Positions 1 through 5,356 of a stretch of 5,447 bases of DNA are shown here, piece after piece. This stretch comes from Armatimonadota bacterium. GTDB lineage: Bacteria > Vulcanimicrobiota > JACPDS01. The stretch lies in NCBI GenBank assembly GCA_016183885.1, contig JACPDS010000104.1:1-5447 (forward strand), in the 5' to 3' direction. Numbering within the stretch: the first letter of the stretch is position 1; every line of letters begins with the position of its first letter. The notes below the pieces were generated by a model. The model was not told the origin of the DNA. It searched no databases and saw only the letters and a list, made by a program, of their open reading frames with translations. Made by a program: the position numbers and the translations under genes.

Positions 1-114
1 AACCCGGCTTAGGCCAGGGTAAAATGGACTTTCGATTATAAATTCTTTGCCTGAAAATGAAGGAGTAAGTTTTCCTCCTATAAAATTCATTCCCCTATCT
101 AAATGTTCAGACAT
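1..114 (-). CDS. Aldehyde dehydrogenase-like protein, N-terminal fragment (runs off left edge)
   Basis: An open frame starts at ATG 114-112 and stays open to the window edge, giving 38 residues. It begins MSEHLDRGMNFIGGKL and continues with a PSFSGKEF...ESPFYPG stretch. This matches the usual beginning of aldehyde dehydrogenase superfamily proteins: an 'FIGGKW.PS.SGK.F.V.NP' strand pair leading into the NAD-binding domain. The start is well supported. A strong Shine-Dalgarno GGAGGAGG lies 8 bases upstream, and the ATG overlaps the last codons of the upstream adenylating-enzyme gene (ATGTCTGA overlap), so the two are probably translationally coupled. Met9 is a possible later start. No catalytic Cys or Glu is visible because the fragment is too short. 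The family call comes from the N-terminal motif only. By context the product could be an acyl-CoA or acyl-reducing dehydrogenase acting on the product of the neighbouring enzyme, but that is inference. Confidence 0.55.
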   Translation of the reverse strand, partial: MSEHLDRGMNFIGGKLTPSFSGKEFIIESPFYPGLSRV

Positions 115-1306
115 ATCTGCATCCTCCTCCCAAGAGTTCCCCGGGATGATCGGTTCTTTTAATATCGCTTATAATAGGGGTTGTTCGTCCGCATGAACAT
201 TTGCCGTTTTCGTATTTAAACAGAGCTGTATCTCCAAGAGCGTAATTAAGATAAATAGTTCTCCCTTCCGTTATGCCGATAGTGCTTACAATCACCATCC
301 CTCTTTCTCCTTCAGAAACATTTACAAGTTTTCCGTTTGATTCTTTTACAAGCATTATTATGTGGGGAGCATAAAGAATATGCTGATCATTATAAAGGCA
401 TTTATCTCCTTCAATAGTGGAAGTGGCAAGAGGAAGAAATTCTGTGCAGCCATAAGTGGTAAACAATTTTAAGTTTATAGACTTAGCAAGATTTATTATG
501 CTTTCAGGAATAGGGAATCCGGTAATAAAAGCTTTTTTAATTATCCCCTTTTCTCCAAAAAGTTCAAAATTTTCTTTATAAAGGCTTAAAAAAGTGACTC
601 CCCCGCCTTTGGCGGAAGAATCATTATCTATAATTGGAGGCTGAACAGCGGCTAAAGTATTTACCTTATAAGAAGAAATCATATTTACAACTTCTTCAAG
701 ATTGTCTTCAGGGCGTCTGGCTATAACTTCCATTCCTATACATCTCCCTGCAAATTGGATAAGTCTTCCTCCTTTGTGAGCAAGATTATATGTCGAGTAA
801 AGCCGATCTTCATCATCAAATCCCCCCGGTATAAAACATCTGAAACCAAGGGCATGGCTTTCAAGTTTTATGTCTTTAGTGGTTATATATGTAGGGGTGG
901 GAATTCCTTTTGAGCCGCTGGATCTAAATATTTCACAAGCTTGTTCTTTTCTTCCATGCTTCATTATTTGAGGTTTTTTTTCGGCTAGATGTCTTAATCC
1001 TCTGGCTCCAAAGGATGTATTATCCTTGAAAAGTATTGGAAGCTGAATAAGAATATCTTCAACGCGCTCATAATTTTTAAGCTCTTCAACATTAATATTT
1101 TTATAAGCTTCTTTATAAAGTTCTTCATTTTTTGCTTTTTCTATTACAGGTATGACGATTCTAGTAAGCAGGAAGCTGCGTTCTTGATGATTTAAATAAT
1201 CCCATTCTATATCTTCCCATACTTCTTCAGAAATGTAATTTGGATCGATAAATCTCTTTCTTTTTACGCATTCTCTCCATAAAGACCCAAAAGAGGTGAG
1301 ATACAT
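107..1306 (-). CDS. PaaK/LuxE-like adenylate-forming enzyme lacking the C-terminal subdomain
   Basis: This 399-residue protein belongs to the acyl-adenylate-forming (AMP-binding) superfamily, close to phenylacetate-CoA ligase, coenzyme F390 synthetase and LuxE-type proteins. Visible motifs in order: P-loop SSGSKGIPTP (129-138), the A5-type YGCTEF (285-290), GERGMVIVST (333-342), the ATP-ribose-binding YALGD (355-359), and the PaaK-type CSCGRTTP (370-377), which runs into the hinge around DIKRTD (381-386). Such enzymes activate a carboxylic acid with ATP and pass the acyl group to CoA or a protein thiol in the cytoplasm. PaaK proteins normally continue for roughly 40-100 residues after the hinge in a mobile C-terminal domain. 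Here the protein ends within 13 residues, as LuxE-like proteins do. ATG 1306 follows AAGGA at an 11-base spacing. The stop overlaps the start of the aldehyde dehydrogenase-like gene, which suggests a two-gene unit. The acid substrate cannot be read from the sequence. Confidence 0.78.
   Translation of the reverse strand: MYLTSFGSLWRECVKRKRFIDPNYISEEVWEDIEWDYLNHQERSFLLTRIVIPVIEKAKNEELYKEAYKNINVEELKNYERVEDILIQLPILFKDNTSFGARGLRHLAEKKPQIMKHGRKEQACEIFRSSGSKGIPTPTYITTKDIKLESHALGFRCFIPGGFDDEDRLYSTYNLAHKGGRLIQFAGRCIGMEVIARRPEDNLEEVVNMISSYKVNTLAAVQPPIIDNDSSAKGGGVTFLSLYKENFELFGEKGIIKKAFITGFPIPESIINLAKSINLKLFTTYGCTEFLPLATSTIEGDKCLYNDQHILYAPHIIMLVKESNGKLVNVSEGERGMVIVSTIGITEGRTIYLNYALGDTALFKYENGKCSCGRTTPIISDIKRTDHPGELLGGGCRYV
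123..130 (-). promoter_or_regulatory. Strong Shine-Dalgarno for the aldehyde dehydrogenase-like gene
   Basis: The minus strand reads GGAGGAGG, followed by 8 bases and the ATG at 114-112. It lies inside the end of the upstream coding region. This site decides the start of the downstream gene and argues that the short C-terminus of the upstream protein is natural, not a frameshift. Confidence 0.7.
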
Positions 1307-1350
1307 TTGAAATTGTTTCCTTACTTATTATAAATTTTGTTAAATTAAAA

Positions 1351-1360
1351 CACTTAAGTG
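1351..1360. promoter_or_regulatory. Perfect 10-bp palindrome upstream of the adenylating-enzyme gene
   Basis: CACTTAAGTG is its own reverse complement and sits about 45 bases upstream of the ATG at 1306, in the 143-base gap after the flippase-like gene. It is a little more GC-rich than its surroundings. It could be a dimeric repressor site, but a 10-bp palindrome can arise by chance and no consensus promoter is positioned convincingly around it. Confidence 0.2.
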
Positions 1361-1449
1361 GATAATTTTAATTATTTTCGATATAAAATATAATAAACCT
1401 TTTAATAATTCATCTTATTTTGGGTTAAATTAAATAATTTTAAAAAATT

Positions 1450-2343
1450 TTATTCTCGAATTTTTGTAATTTCGATTAATTTTTTAGGAGATAAATTTTC
1501 TTTCCATAAAAATAATAATCCTAAAGCAACCAGTAAAATGTAAATTAAAGTATGTAAAATTAAAGCAAAGCTTAAGGCTGATTCTTTATTTATTTTAAAT
1601 AAGCTAAGTCCTAATACCGATGCGCTCTCAAAAATACCCCAAGCTCCAGGAGTTGCCGGAATTATCATGCTTAAATTAATTAAGATTAAAATAAAAACTC
1701 CCACAAAAAAATGAAGTTTAATTCCCATAGCTAACATCGCTAAATAATAAACTATCCCTTCCATTAGCCAGATAATTAAAGAAAAAAAGAAGGCTAAAAT
1801 AAAATTTTCTATTTTAAAAATTAATTTTAGCCCGGAAGTAAAATTAAAAATAAAATTTTCTATTTTTTTATGCCAGTCTTCCTTAAGGAAGAAAAAAATC
1901 TTTTTAACAATTAAGTTAAATTTTTTTTTAAAGTATAAAATAACTAAAGAAAAAATAAGAAAGAAAAATAAAAAAATAAGCAGGAATATTCCCATTTTTT
2001 TTACCCAGAACGGGAAAAAAGAATATTTTAAGAATAAGAATTCAAGCAGGATTAACAGAATTAAAGCGTCAAAAGCTTTTTCAGTAATGACGCTGGCTAA
2101 GCCGATTCCCAGACTTATTTTTTCTTTCTCTCTCAGCATGTAAGCGCGGATTATATCCCCCATTCTAGCAGGAAAGAGACAATTTCCCATATAGCTTATA
2201 AAAAGCAAAGGGAATAAATTTTTATTATAGATTTTTTGATTGCTTTTAATCAGCCACTTCCAGCGCAGGCTTCTGGGAAAAAAACTAAAGAAATAAATTA
2301 ATCCCGATAAAAAAATTAAATTTAGTTTTGCTTTTTTTTGCAA
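1450..2343 (-). CDS. Flippase-like / lysylphosphatidylglycerol synthase TM-family membrane protein
   Basis: This polytopic protein has 297 residues from TTG 2343 and carries the marks of the flippase-like family (UPF0104, the membrane half of MprF, and AglD relatives). An arginine-rich RSLRWKWLI follows the first helix (24-32). GNCLFPARMGDIIRAYML (53-70) matches the family's 'N.l.PaR.Ge..Ra' signature, followed by TEKAFD (87-92). The C-terminal signature NLSMIIPATPGAWGIFES lies at 223-240. Hydrophobic segments lie near 8-23, 43-58, 92-107, 117-138, 180-203, 212-232 and 257-279. Family members move or modify lipids or lipid-linked sugars in the cytoplasmic membrane; the substrate here is unknown. 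The start is doubtful. TTG 2343 has no Shine-Dalgarno, and the frame stays open upstream to 2427 with hydrophobic codons but no ATG or GTG. AAAGGA near 2384-2379 precedes only non-standard candidate codons such as ATT 2367. The usual first transmembrane helix is therefore short or encoded upstream. The gene is noticeably richer in A/T runs than the adenylating-enzyme gene. Confidence 0.8.
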   Translation of the reverse strand: MQKKAKLNLIFLSGLIYFFSFFPRSLRWKWLIKSNQKIYNKNLFPLLFISYMGNCLFPARMGDIIRAYMLREKEKISLGIGLASVITEKAFDALILLILLEFLFLKYSFFPFWVKKMGIFLLIFLFFFLIFSLVILYFKKKFNLIVKKIFFFLKEDWHKKIENFIFNFTSGLKLIFKIENFILAFFFSLIIWLMEGIVYYLAMLAMGIKLHFFVGVFILILINLSMIIPATPGAWGIFESASVLGLSLFKINKESALSFALILHTLIYILLVALGLLFLWKENLSPKKLIEITKIRE

Positions 2344-2427
2344 GATTAATTTGATAATTAGAGAAATAAATAATAAAATCCTTTTTTTAAAAATTATTGA
2401 AGTTTTTTTATTGGAGAAGATAAATAA

Positions 2428-2472
2428 TTATGGAGCTGATACAGCAGCCCCATTATGAGTTGACAATGCCAT
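2428..2472 (-). other. 14-codon micro-ORF in a GC-richer island of the divergent intergenic region
   Basis: ATG 2472 to TAA 2428 encodes MALSTHNGAAVSAP. It lies in the same frame as the flippase-like gene, directly before its open stretch. The bases here are visibly less AT-rich than the surrounding spacer, and the codons are ordinary ones. No Shine-Dalgarno precedes it. It could be a leader peptide, a fragment of a lost gene's C-terminus, or chance. The same DNA can also fold into a small GCTG-ATA-CAGC hairpin (2435-2445). Confidence 0.15.
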
Positions 2473-2528
2473 TATAAATTAAATTTTAAGAGCTTTACTA
2501 AAAAGTTTTTTGTTGTGATATAAAAAGT

Positions 2529-2533
2529 AGGAG
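2529..2533 (+). promoter_or_regulatory. Shine-Dalgarno of the 420-residue protein gene
   Basis: AGGAG lies 7 bases before ATG 2541. It fixes the start, and the in-frame stop at 2499-2501 with no intervening start codon excludes a longer N-terminus such as a hidden signal peptide. Confidence 0.7.
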
Positions 2534-2540
2534 TAAAACA

Positions 2541-3803
2541 ATGAAAATTGATGGTTTTTCCCCTCGGGATGATAAAAAGATAAAATTATCTTTGCCTTTA
2601 AATCCAAGATTTAATAAACTTAAAGATATAAATAAACTTAAAAACTGTTATAAGGTTAAATTATCAAAGAATAATAACCCGGGGATTAATTCCGAAGATT
2701 TAATTTTATTTCAAGCTTTAGTTTTAAAAAGTAAAATTCCCGGAGAAACTCTAGCTGTAATTCCTAATATTATTACAGTCTTGCCATGTAAAAGCGTTAA
2801 AAATATAGATGGAATAAATAAAGTCGATTTTAAATTATATAATGAAATTATCCCTCAAGAAGTTTATAGAAGCCGCGGAATAAATGAACTTTATTATAGT
2901 AATAGTCCTGAATTTATTAAGCTTAGCGAGAATAATCCTCAAGGTGAAGGAATTTTAGCGGATAATATCTTAAGAGAAGGCAAAAACCGCTTATTTTTCC
3001 ATCATGTTAATGAAACTAAAGAAGAGAAAAATTTGGTTTTAGCTTTTTATAACGGGAGTGAAAAAGAAGCTACTCTTAAGATTAAAAAAAGCGGAATTAG
3101 CAAAGGTTCTAAAGAAAATGCCGCAGAGTGGGGAAGAAAGGCTTATGAAGACTATTTAAATAGCAGTCAGGAAGTTACTTTAAAAATACCCAGTCACTCT
3201 TGGGAATATTTACCTCAAAGTAAATTTTCTTCAGGGGAGAATATTTCCGGTATTTTAGAAATTGAAAATTCCAGCACTCTTAGATTGCAAAGTATTGCAG
3301 CCGCTCAAGATCAAGTTGAATATGACCTTAAAAAACTTCCTACTTTTAAATCAGATGGTCGTCATATTCGGGGAATTTTTAATAATCCCGACCAGATAAT
3401 TTCCGCTCAATTTGATATGAACGGAGAAATTAAGCAGTTTATTTTAGGGAATAATGACTGGATTAAAGGAAAAGATTTAAGCGATGGTTATCAAGAAGTA
3501 AAAAATAAAGGAAATTACGGGAGCAATTACCATTTAAAGTTTAAAATTAAACGCTCTTTTGGAGATAAATTTAAATCTTTGGTAATATTAGCTGTGGCTT
3601 CAGGAGGACCGGCTAGTATTTTAGATAAAGGGAATAATCTAAATGGCAAGCCGGTGCTTTTGCATACTAAAAAGAATCTTATCGAAGGAATAGTAATTTA
3701 TAATCAAGAGATTCCAGAAGGTGAAACAAAAATTTCTTTAGATTTTATGCCTTCTGGAGGAACCAACCTTCCTGTAAGATTAATTTTTATCCCCCTGCCT
3801 TAA
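2541..3803 (+). CDS. Conserved-looking 420-residue protein of unknown function
   Basis: I do not recognise a named family with confidence. The first ~45 residues are polar and lysine-rich, with no signal peptide or membrane helix. Residues 100-225 contain YYSNSPEFIKL, EGIL and RLFFHHVNET (150-159), then predicted beta strands (NLVLAFYNGSEKEATLKI) and an AAEWGRKAYEDYL helix. The C-terminal part has GNYGSNYH (324-331), SLVILAVASGGPAS (346-359) and MPSGGTNLPVRLIFIP (403-418). From memory, the order 'SNSPE... EGIL ... HH.N ... GNYG..Y ... PGG.NLPVRL' resembles beta-rich bacterial proteins such as cyanobacterial DUF3370-type and related Firmicutes proteins. Those are usually exported, whereas this one lacks a visible export signal. 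The start is supported by AGGAG at 7 bases. The gene is 10 bases upstream of a SET-domain gene and probably cotranscribed with it. Function and location are unknown. Confidence 0.75.
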   Translation: MKIDGFSPRDDKKIKLSLPLNPRFNKLKDINKLKNCYKVKLSKNNNPGINSEDLILFQALVLKSKIPGETLAVIPNIITVLPCKSVKNIDGINKVDFKLYNEIIPQEVYRSRGINELYYSNSPEFIKLSENNPQGEGILADNILREGKNRLFFHHVNETKEEKNLVLAFYNGSEKEATLKIKKSGISKGSKENAAEWGRKAYEDYLNSSQEVTLKIPSHSWEYLPQSKFSSGENISGILEIENSSTLRLQSIAAAQDQVEYDLKKLPTFKSDGRHIRGIFNNPDQIISAQFDMNGEIKQFILGNNDWIKGKDLSDGYQEVKNKGNYGSNYHLKFKIKRSFGDKFKSLVILAVASGGPASILDKGNNLNGKPVLLHTKKNLIEGIVIYNQEIPEGETKISLDFMPSGGTNLPVRLIFIPLP

Positions 3804-3813
3804 AACTTGGAAA

Positions 3814-4266
3814 ATGATTTATTCAAAGAAGTTTATAGTTTTAGATAAAAATAAGCAGACTGGAAAAGGATTATTTGCTGATTATAAGATTAAAAAAGGT
3901 GAAATTTTAATTAGATTCGGCAATGAAATATCGGAGACTCCCGCAAAAACTTCTATACAGATAAATGAAAGAGAATATCTGGAAGGAATTGAAAGTACGA
4001 ATGCGTTTTTAAATCATAGCTGTGAGCCCAATAGTTATATTGATTTTGAGAGATTTTATTTAAGAGCCTTAAGAAATATAGAAAAGGGAGAAGAAATTAC
4101 TTATAATTACTGTACTACAGAGTATGATTTATATGAGAAATTTATCTGCCTCTGCGGTTCTCCTAAGTGTTACGGCAGGATAAAAGGTTTTAAATATCTC
4201 TCTAAGGCTCAAAAGCTGAAATTAAATAAATTTCTTGCCCCGTATCTTAAAGGAAAAAATATTTAA
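3814..4266 (+). CDS. Small SET-domain protein (putative protein-lysine methyltransferase)
   Basis: This 150-residue protein is almost entirely a SET domain. The N-terminal GKGLFA (17-22) is the start of the S-adenosylmethionine pocket. NAFLNHSCEPN (63-73) is the hallmark NHSCxPN segment that forms the pseudoknot. GEEITYNY (92-99) supplies the catalytic tyrosine, most likely Tyr99. CLCGSPKC (112-119) is a post-SET zinc motif; Cys112, Cys114 and Cys119, with Cys70, can bind one zinc. All key elements are present, so the enzyme looks intact. SET proteins transfer methyl groups from S-adenosylmethionine to lysine side chains. In bacteria their targets are mostly unknown. ATG 3814 lies 10 bases after the stop of the 420-residue protein with only a weak GGA upstream, which suggests coupled translation. 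A lysine-rich neighbour such as the 420-residue protein is a possible substrate, but that is inference. Confidence 0.88.
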   Translation: MIYSKKFIVLDKNKQTGKGLFADYKIKKGEILIRFGNEISETPAKTSIQINEREYLEGIESTNAFLNHSCEPNSYIDFERFYLRALRNIEKGEEITYNYCTTEYDLYEKFICLCGSPKCYGRIKGFKYLSKAQKLKLNKFLAPYLKGKNI

Positions 4267-4308
4267 TAGTAGAAACCTAAATTTAAACTAAATTAATCAA
4301 TGTTTAAA

Positions 4309-4335
4309 AGGTAAAAAGTTGTAATTATTGCAGAA
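4309..4335 (+). repeat. Direct repeat copy 1, left flank of the MNT/HEPN cassette
   Basis: This 27-base stretch starts AGGTAAAAAGTTG and ends TTGCAGAA. It matches 24 of 27 bases of the copy at 5110-5136 in the same orientation. It lies between the SET gene and the nucleotidyltransferase gene. Weaker similarity continues to the right when a short gap is allowed. Confidence 0.65.
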
Positions 4336-4404
4336 GCAAGATAAATATTTAATAGCTAGAATTTAAGTCGGACAGAACAAACAGAATTTTAAGCGGATGG
4401 GAAG

Positions 4405-4713
4405 TTGGGATTAGAAACGCTAAAGCAAGTTGCCAAATGGATAAAAGAAAAATTTCATGCAGAAAAGGTAATTCTTTTCGGCTCTTTCTTATCTATGGGA
4501 GAAAAGGCTCAGGATATAGATCTTTTAGTAATTATGAAGACAAATCTAAAACCATATAAGCAAACCTCATTGATAAGAATGGCTATGGACAAAGAATTTG
4601 GAGTGTTTTCTTCTATGGATATAATTGTCAGAACCCCGGAACAGGTAGAAGAAAGATTAAAATTGGGAGATTATTTTATAAAAAGCATACTTTCCGAGGG
4701 GATGGCTTTATGA
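4405..4713 (+). CDS. MNT-type nucleotidyltransferase domain protein (HEPN partner)
   Basis: This 102-residue protein is a minimal nucleotidyltransferase of the pol-beta superfamily. The signature VILFGSFLSMG...DIDLLVIM gives Gly26-Ser27 and the metal-binding pair Asp37/Asp39. The third acidic residue is Asp72 in SSMDIIV. In MNT/HEPN two-gene modules the MNT protein usually acts as the antitoxin or modifier of the HEPN partner. In the studied MntA/HepT systems it adds AMP to the HEPN toxin. The only in-frame start that keeps the N-terminal helix is TTG 4405; a nearby GGA (4395-4397) is a weak Shine-Dalgarno, and the frame is closed by TAA at 4390-4392. The ATG at 4397 is out of frame and ends after five codons. 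The stop overlaps ATG 4710 of the HEPN gene (ATGA), the usual coupling in such pairs. The gene sits between the two 27-bp direct repeats. Confidence 0.85.
   Translation: MGLETLKQVAKWIKEKFHAEKVILFGSFLSMGEKAQDIDLLVIMKTNLKPYKQTSLIRMAMDKEFGVFSSMDIIVRTPEQVEERLKLGDYFIKSILSEGMAL
4696..4701 (+). promoter_or_regulatory. Shine-Dalgarno for the ancestral HEPN start
   Basis: GAGGGG lies 8 bases before ATG 4710, within the end of the nucleotidyltransferase gene. ATG 4750, the start of the long HEPN frame, has no such signal. This indicates that translation of HEPN is set up to start at 4710. Confidence 0.5.
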
Positions 4714-4757
4714 AGCCATTGACGCAAGAATGGATAAAAAAAGCTGAAAATGATTAA
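4710..4757 (+). pseudogene. Detached 5' end of the HEPN gene (15 codons, then premature TAA)
   Basis: ATG 4710 opens a 15-residue peptide, MKPLTQEWIKKAEND, ending at TAA 4755-4757. This is the typical HEPN N-terminus (a tryptophan followed by KAExD). The rest of the HEPN domain continues in a different frame just downstream. Removing one A from positions 4756-4757 would turn 'GAT TAA T' into 'GAT TAT' and join the two parts as KAENDYLVVVREF. The fragment has a Shine-Dalgarno and overlaps the upstream stop by ATGA. Confidence 0.75.
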
Positions 4758-5097
4758 TTTAGTGGTTGTAAGAGAATTTGACTTTGATGACCCAGTATAT
4801 GAGGCTGTATGTTTCCATTCTCAACAGTGCATTGAAAAATATTTCAAAGCGGTGATGCAGGAAAATGAAATCGAGTTTGGCAGAACTCATGACTTAAATT
4901 TACTGCTGGAAAAAATTAAAAATATAATTCCTGAACTTGCTGAATTTAAAGAAGCTCTATTGGAAATAAACAGTTTTGCGGTGGAAGTAAGATATCCCGG
5001 AATATTAATGGAAGTTGATAAAGAAGATGCGCAAAATTCATCCACCATTATGAAAAATATAAGAGAAATAACAAGAAAATATTTTGGCATTCTATAA
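4750..5097 (+). CDS. HEPN-domain protein, main part (gene probably frameshifted near its start)
   Basis: The frame from ATG 4750 gives 115 residues containing most of a HEPN domain: YEAVCFHSQQCIEKYFKA (17-34), where the QQ..EK..KA helix is diagnostic, then RTHDLNLLLEKI (45-56), and VRYPG (80-84) before the last helix. This is the PF05168-like branch with THDL and RYP motifs. I see no R-x4-6-H motif of the RNase type, so it may not be a HepT-like nuclease. The natural start is very likely ATG 4710 in another frame. ATG 4750 lacks a Shine-Dalgarno and would lose most of the first helix. The gene follows the nucleotidyltransferase directly and is followed 12 bases later by the second direct repeat. 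It could be inactive, expressed as a shortened protein, or intact in the organism with an error in this assembly. Confidence 0.8.
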   Translation: MINLVVVREFDFDDPVYEAVCFHSQQCIEKYFKAVMQENEIEFGRTHDLNLLLEKIKNIIPELAEFKEALLEINSFAVEVRYPGILMEVDKEDAQNSSTIMKNIREITRKYFGIL

Positions 5098-5109
5098 AAT
5101 TATTTTAAG

Positions 5110-5136
5110 AGGTAAAAAGTTGCGATTTTTGCAGAA
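5110..5136 (+). repeat. Direct repeat copy 2, right flank of the MNT/HEPN cassette
   Basis: AGGTAAAAAGTTG is identical to copy 1 at 4309. The following CGATTTTTGCAGAA differs from it at three positions. It starts 12 bases after the HEPN stop, so the two copies bracket the whole nucleotidyltransferase/HEPN unit (about 800 bases apart). Confidence 0.65.
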
Positions 5137-5206
5137 TCAATCAAGCTAAATATAAATAAAGAAAAATTTTATAAAAGCCAAGGTTATTGACCGCTTAACC
5201 TCCTAC

Positions 5207-5225
5207 AGCTCTGTCTGAGTTTTTT
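5207..5225 (+). terminator. Weak intrinsic terminator candidate after the MNT/HEPN cassette
   Basis: AGCTC (5207-5211) can pair with GAGTT (5217-5221), with one G-T wobble and a 5-base loop. The stem runs directly into a T tract ending at 5225. The stem is short, so termination would be inefficient. A second hairpin, AGGTTA/TAACCT (5181-5186 with 5196-5201), lies just upstream and may add to it. Both are in the right place to end transcription from the cassette. Confidence 0.3.
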
Positions 5226-5356
5226 AGGATATCAATATAATTGTATTTTTATCTTTTTATATAAATATATTTTTATGAAAATTTATGAAGTTTTTTAATT
5301 TATATTGTAATTTAAAGGAAAAAATAATATATTTATCGAAAAATAATTAGAAAATT

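Noticed and set aside
1327..1332. Minus-strand TATAAT upstream of the adenylating-enzyme gene
   Set aside because: Transcription would begin at about 1320, inside the AAGGA ribosome site, and no -35 match is present at the right spacing.
1877..1892. Perfect 16-bp palindrome TCTTCCTTAAGGAAGA
   Set aside because: It lies inside the flippase-like coding region, encodes an ordinary Leu-Lys-Glu stretch, and is not followed by a T tract on the coding strand, so neither an operator nor a terminator is supported.
2460..2489. TTGACA at 2460-2465 as a -35 box for the 420-residue protein gene
   Set aside because: The hexamer is perfect, but no acceptable -10 lies at 16-18 bases. TATAAA at 2473 is only 7 bases away.
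2516..2524. Extended -10 TGATATAAA just before the 420-residue protein gene
   Set aside because: The transcript would start within or after the Shine-Dalgarno, leaving no usable leader.
4736..4742. A7 run as a -1 programmed frameshift site joining the two HEPN parts
   Set aside because: A -1 shift leads to the wrong frame; +1 is needed. The conserved KAEND codons lie after the A run in the original frame, so the break is downstream of it.
4887..5090. Minus-strand open frame of 67 codons
   Set aside because: It lies entirely inside the HEPN coding region on the opposite strand, has no recognisable motif, and the HEPN frame carries clear family motifs.
4309..5136. CRISPR-like array or insertion-sequence ends from the two 27-bp repeats
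   Set aside because: There are only two copies about 800 bases apart, in direct orientation, with no spacers and no transposase between them.
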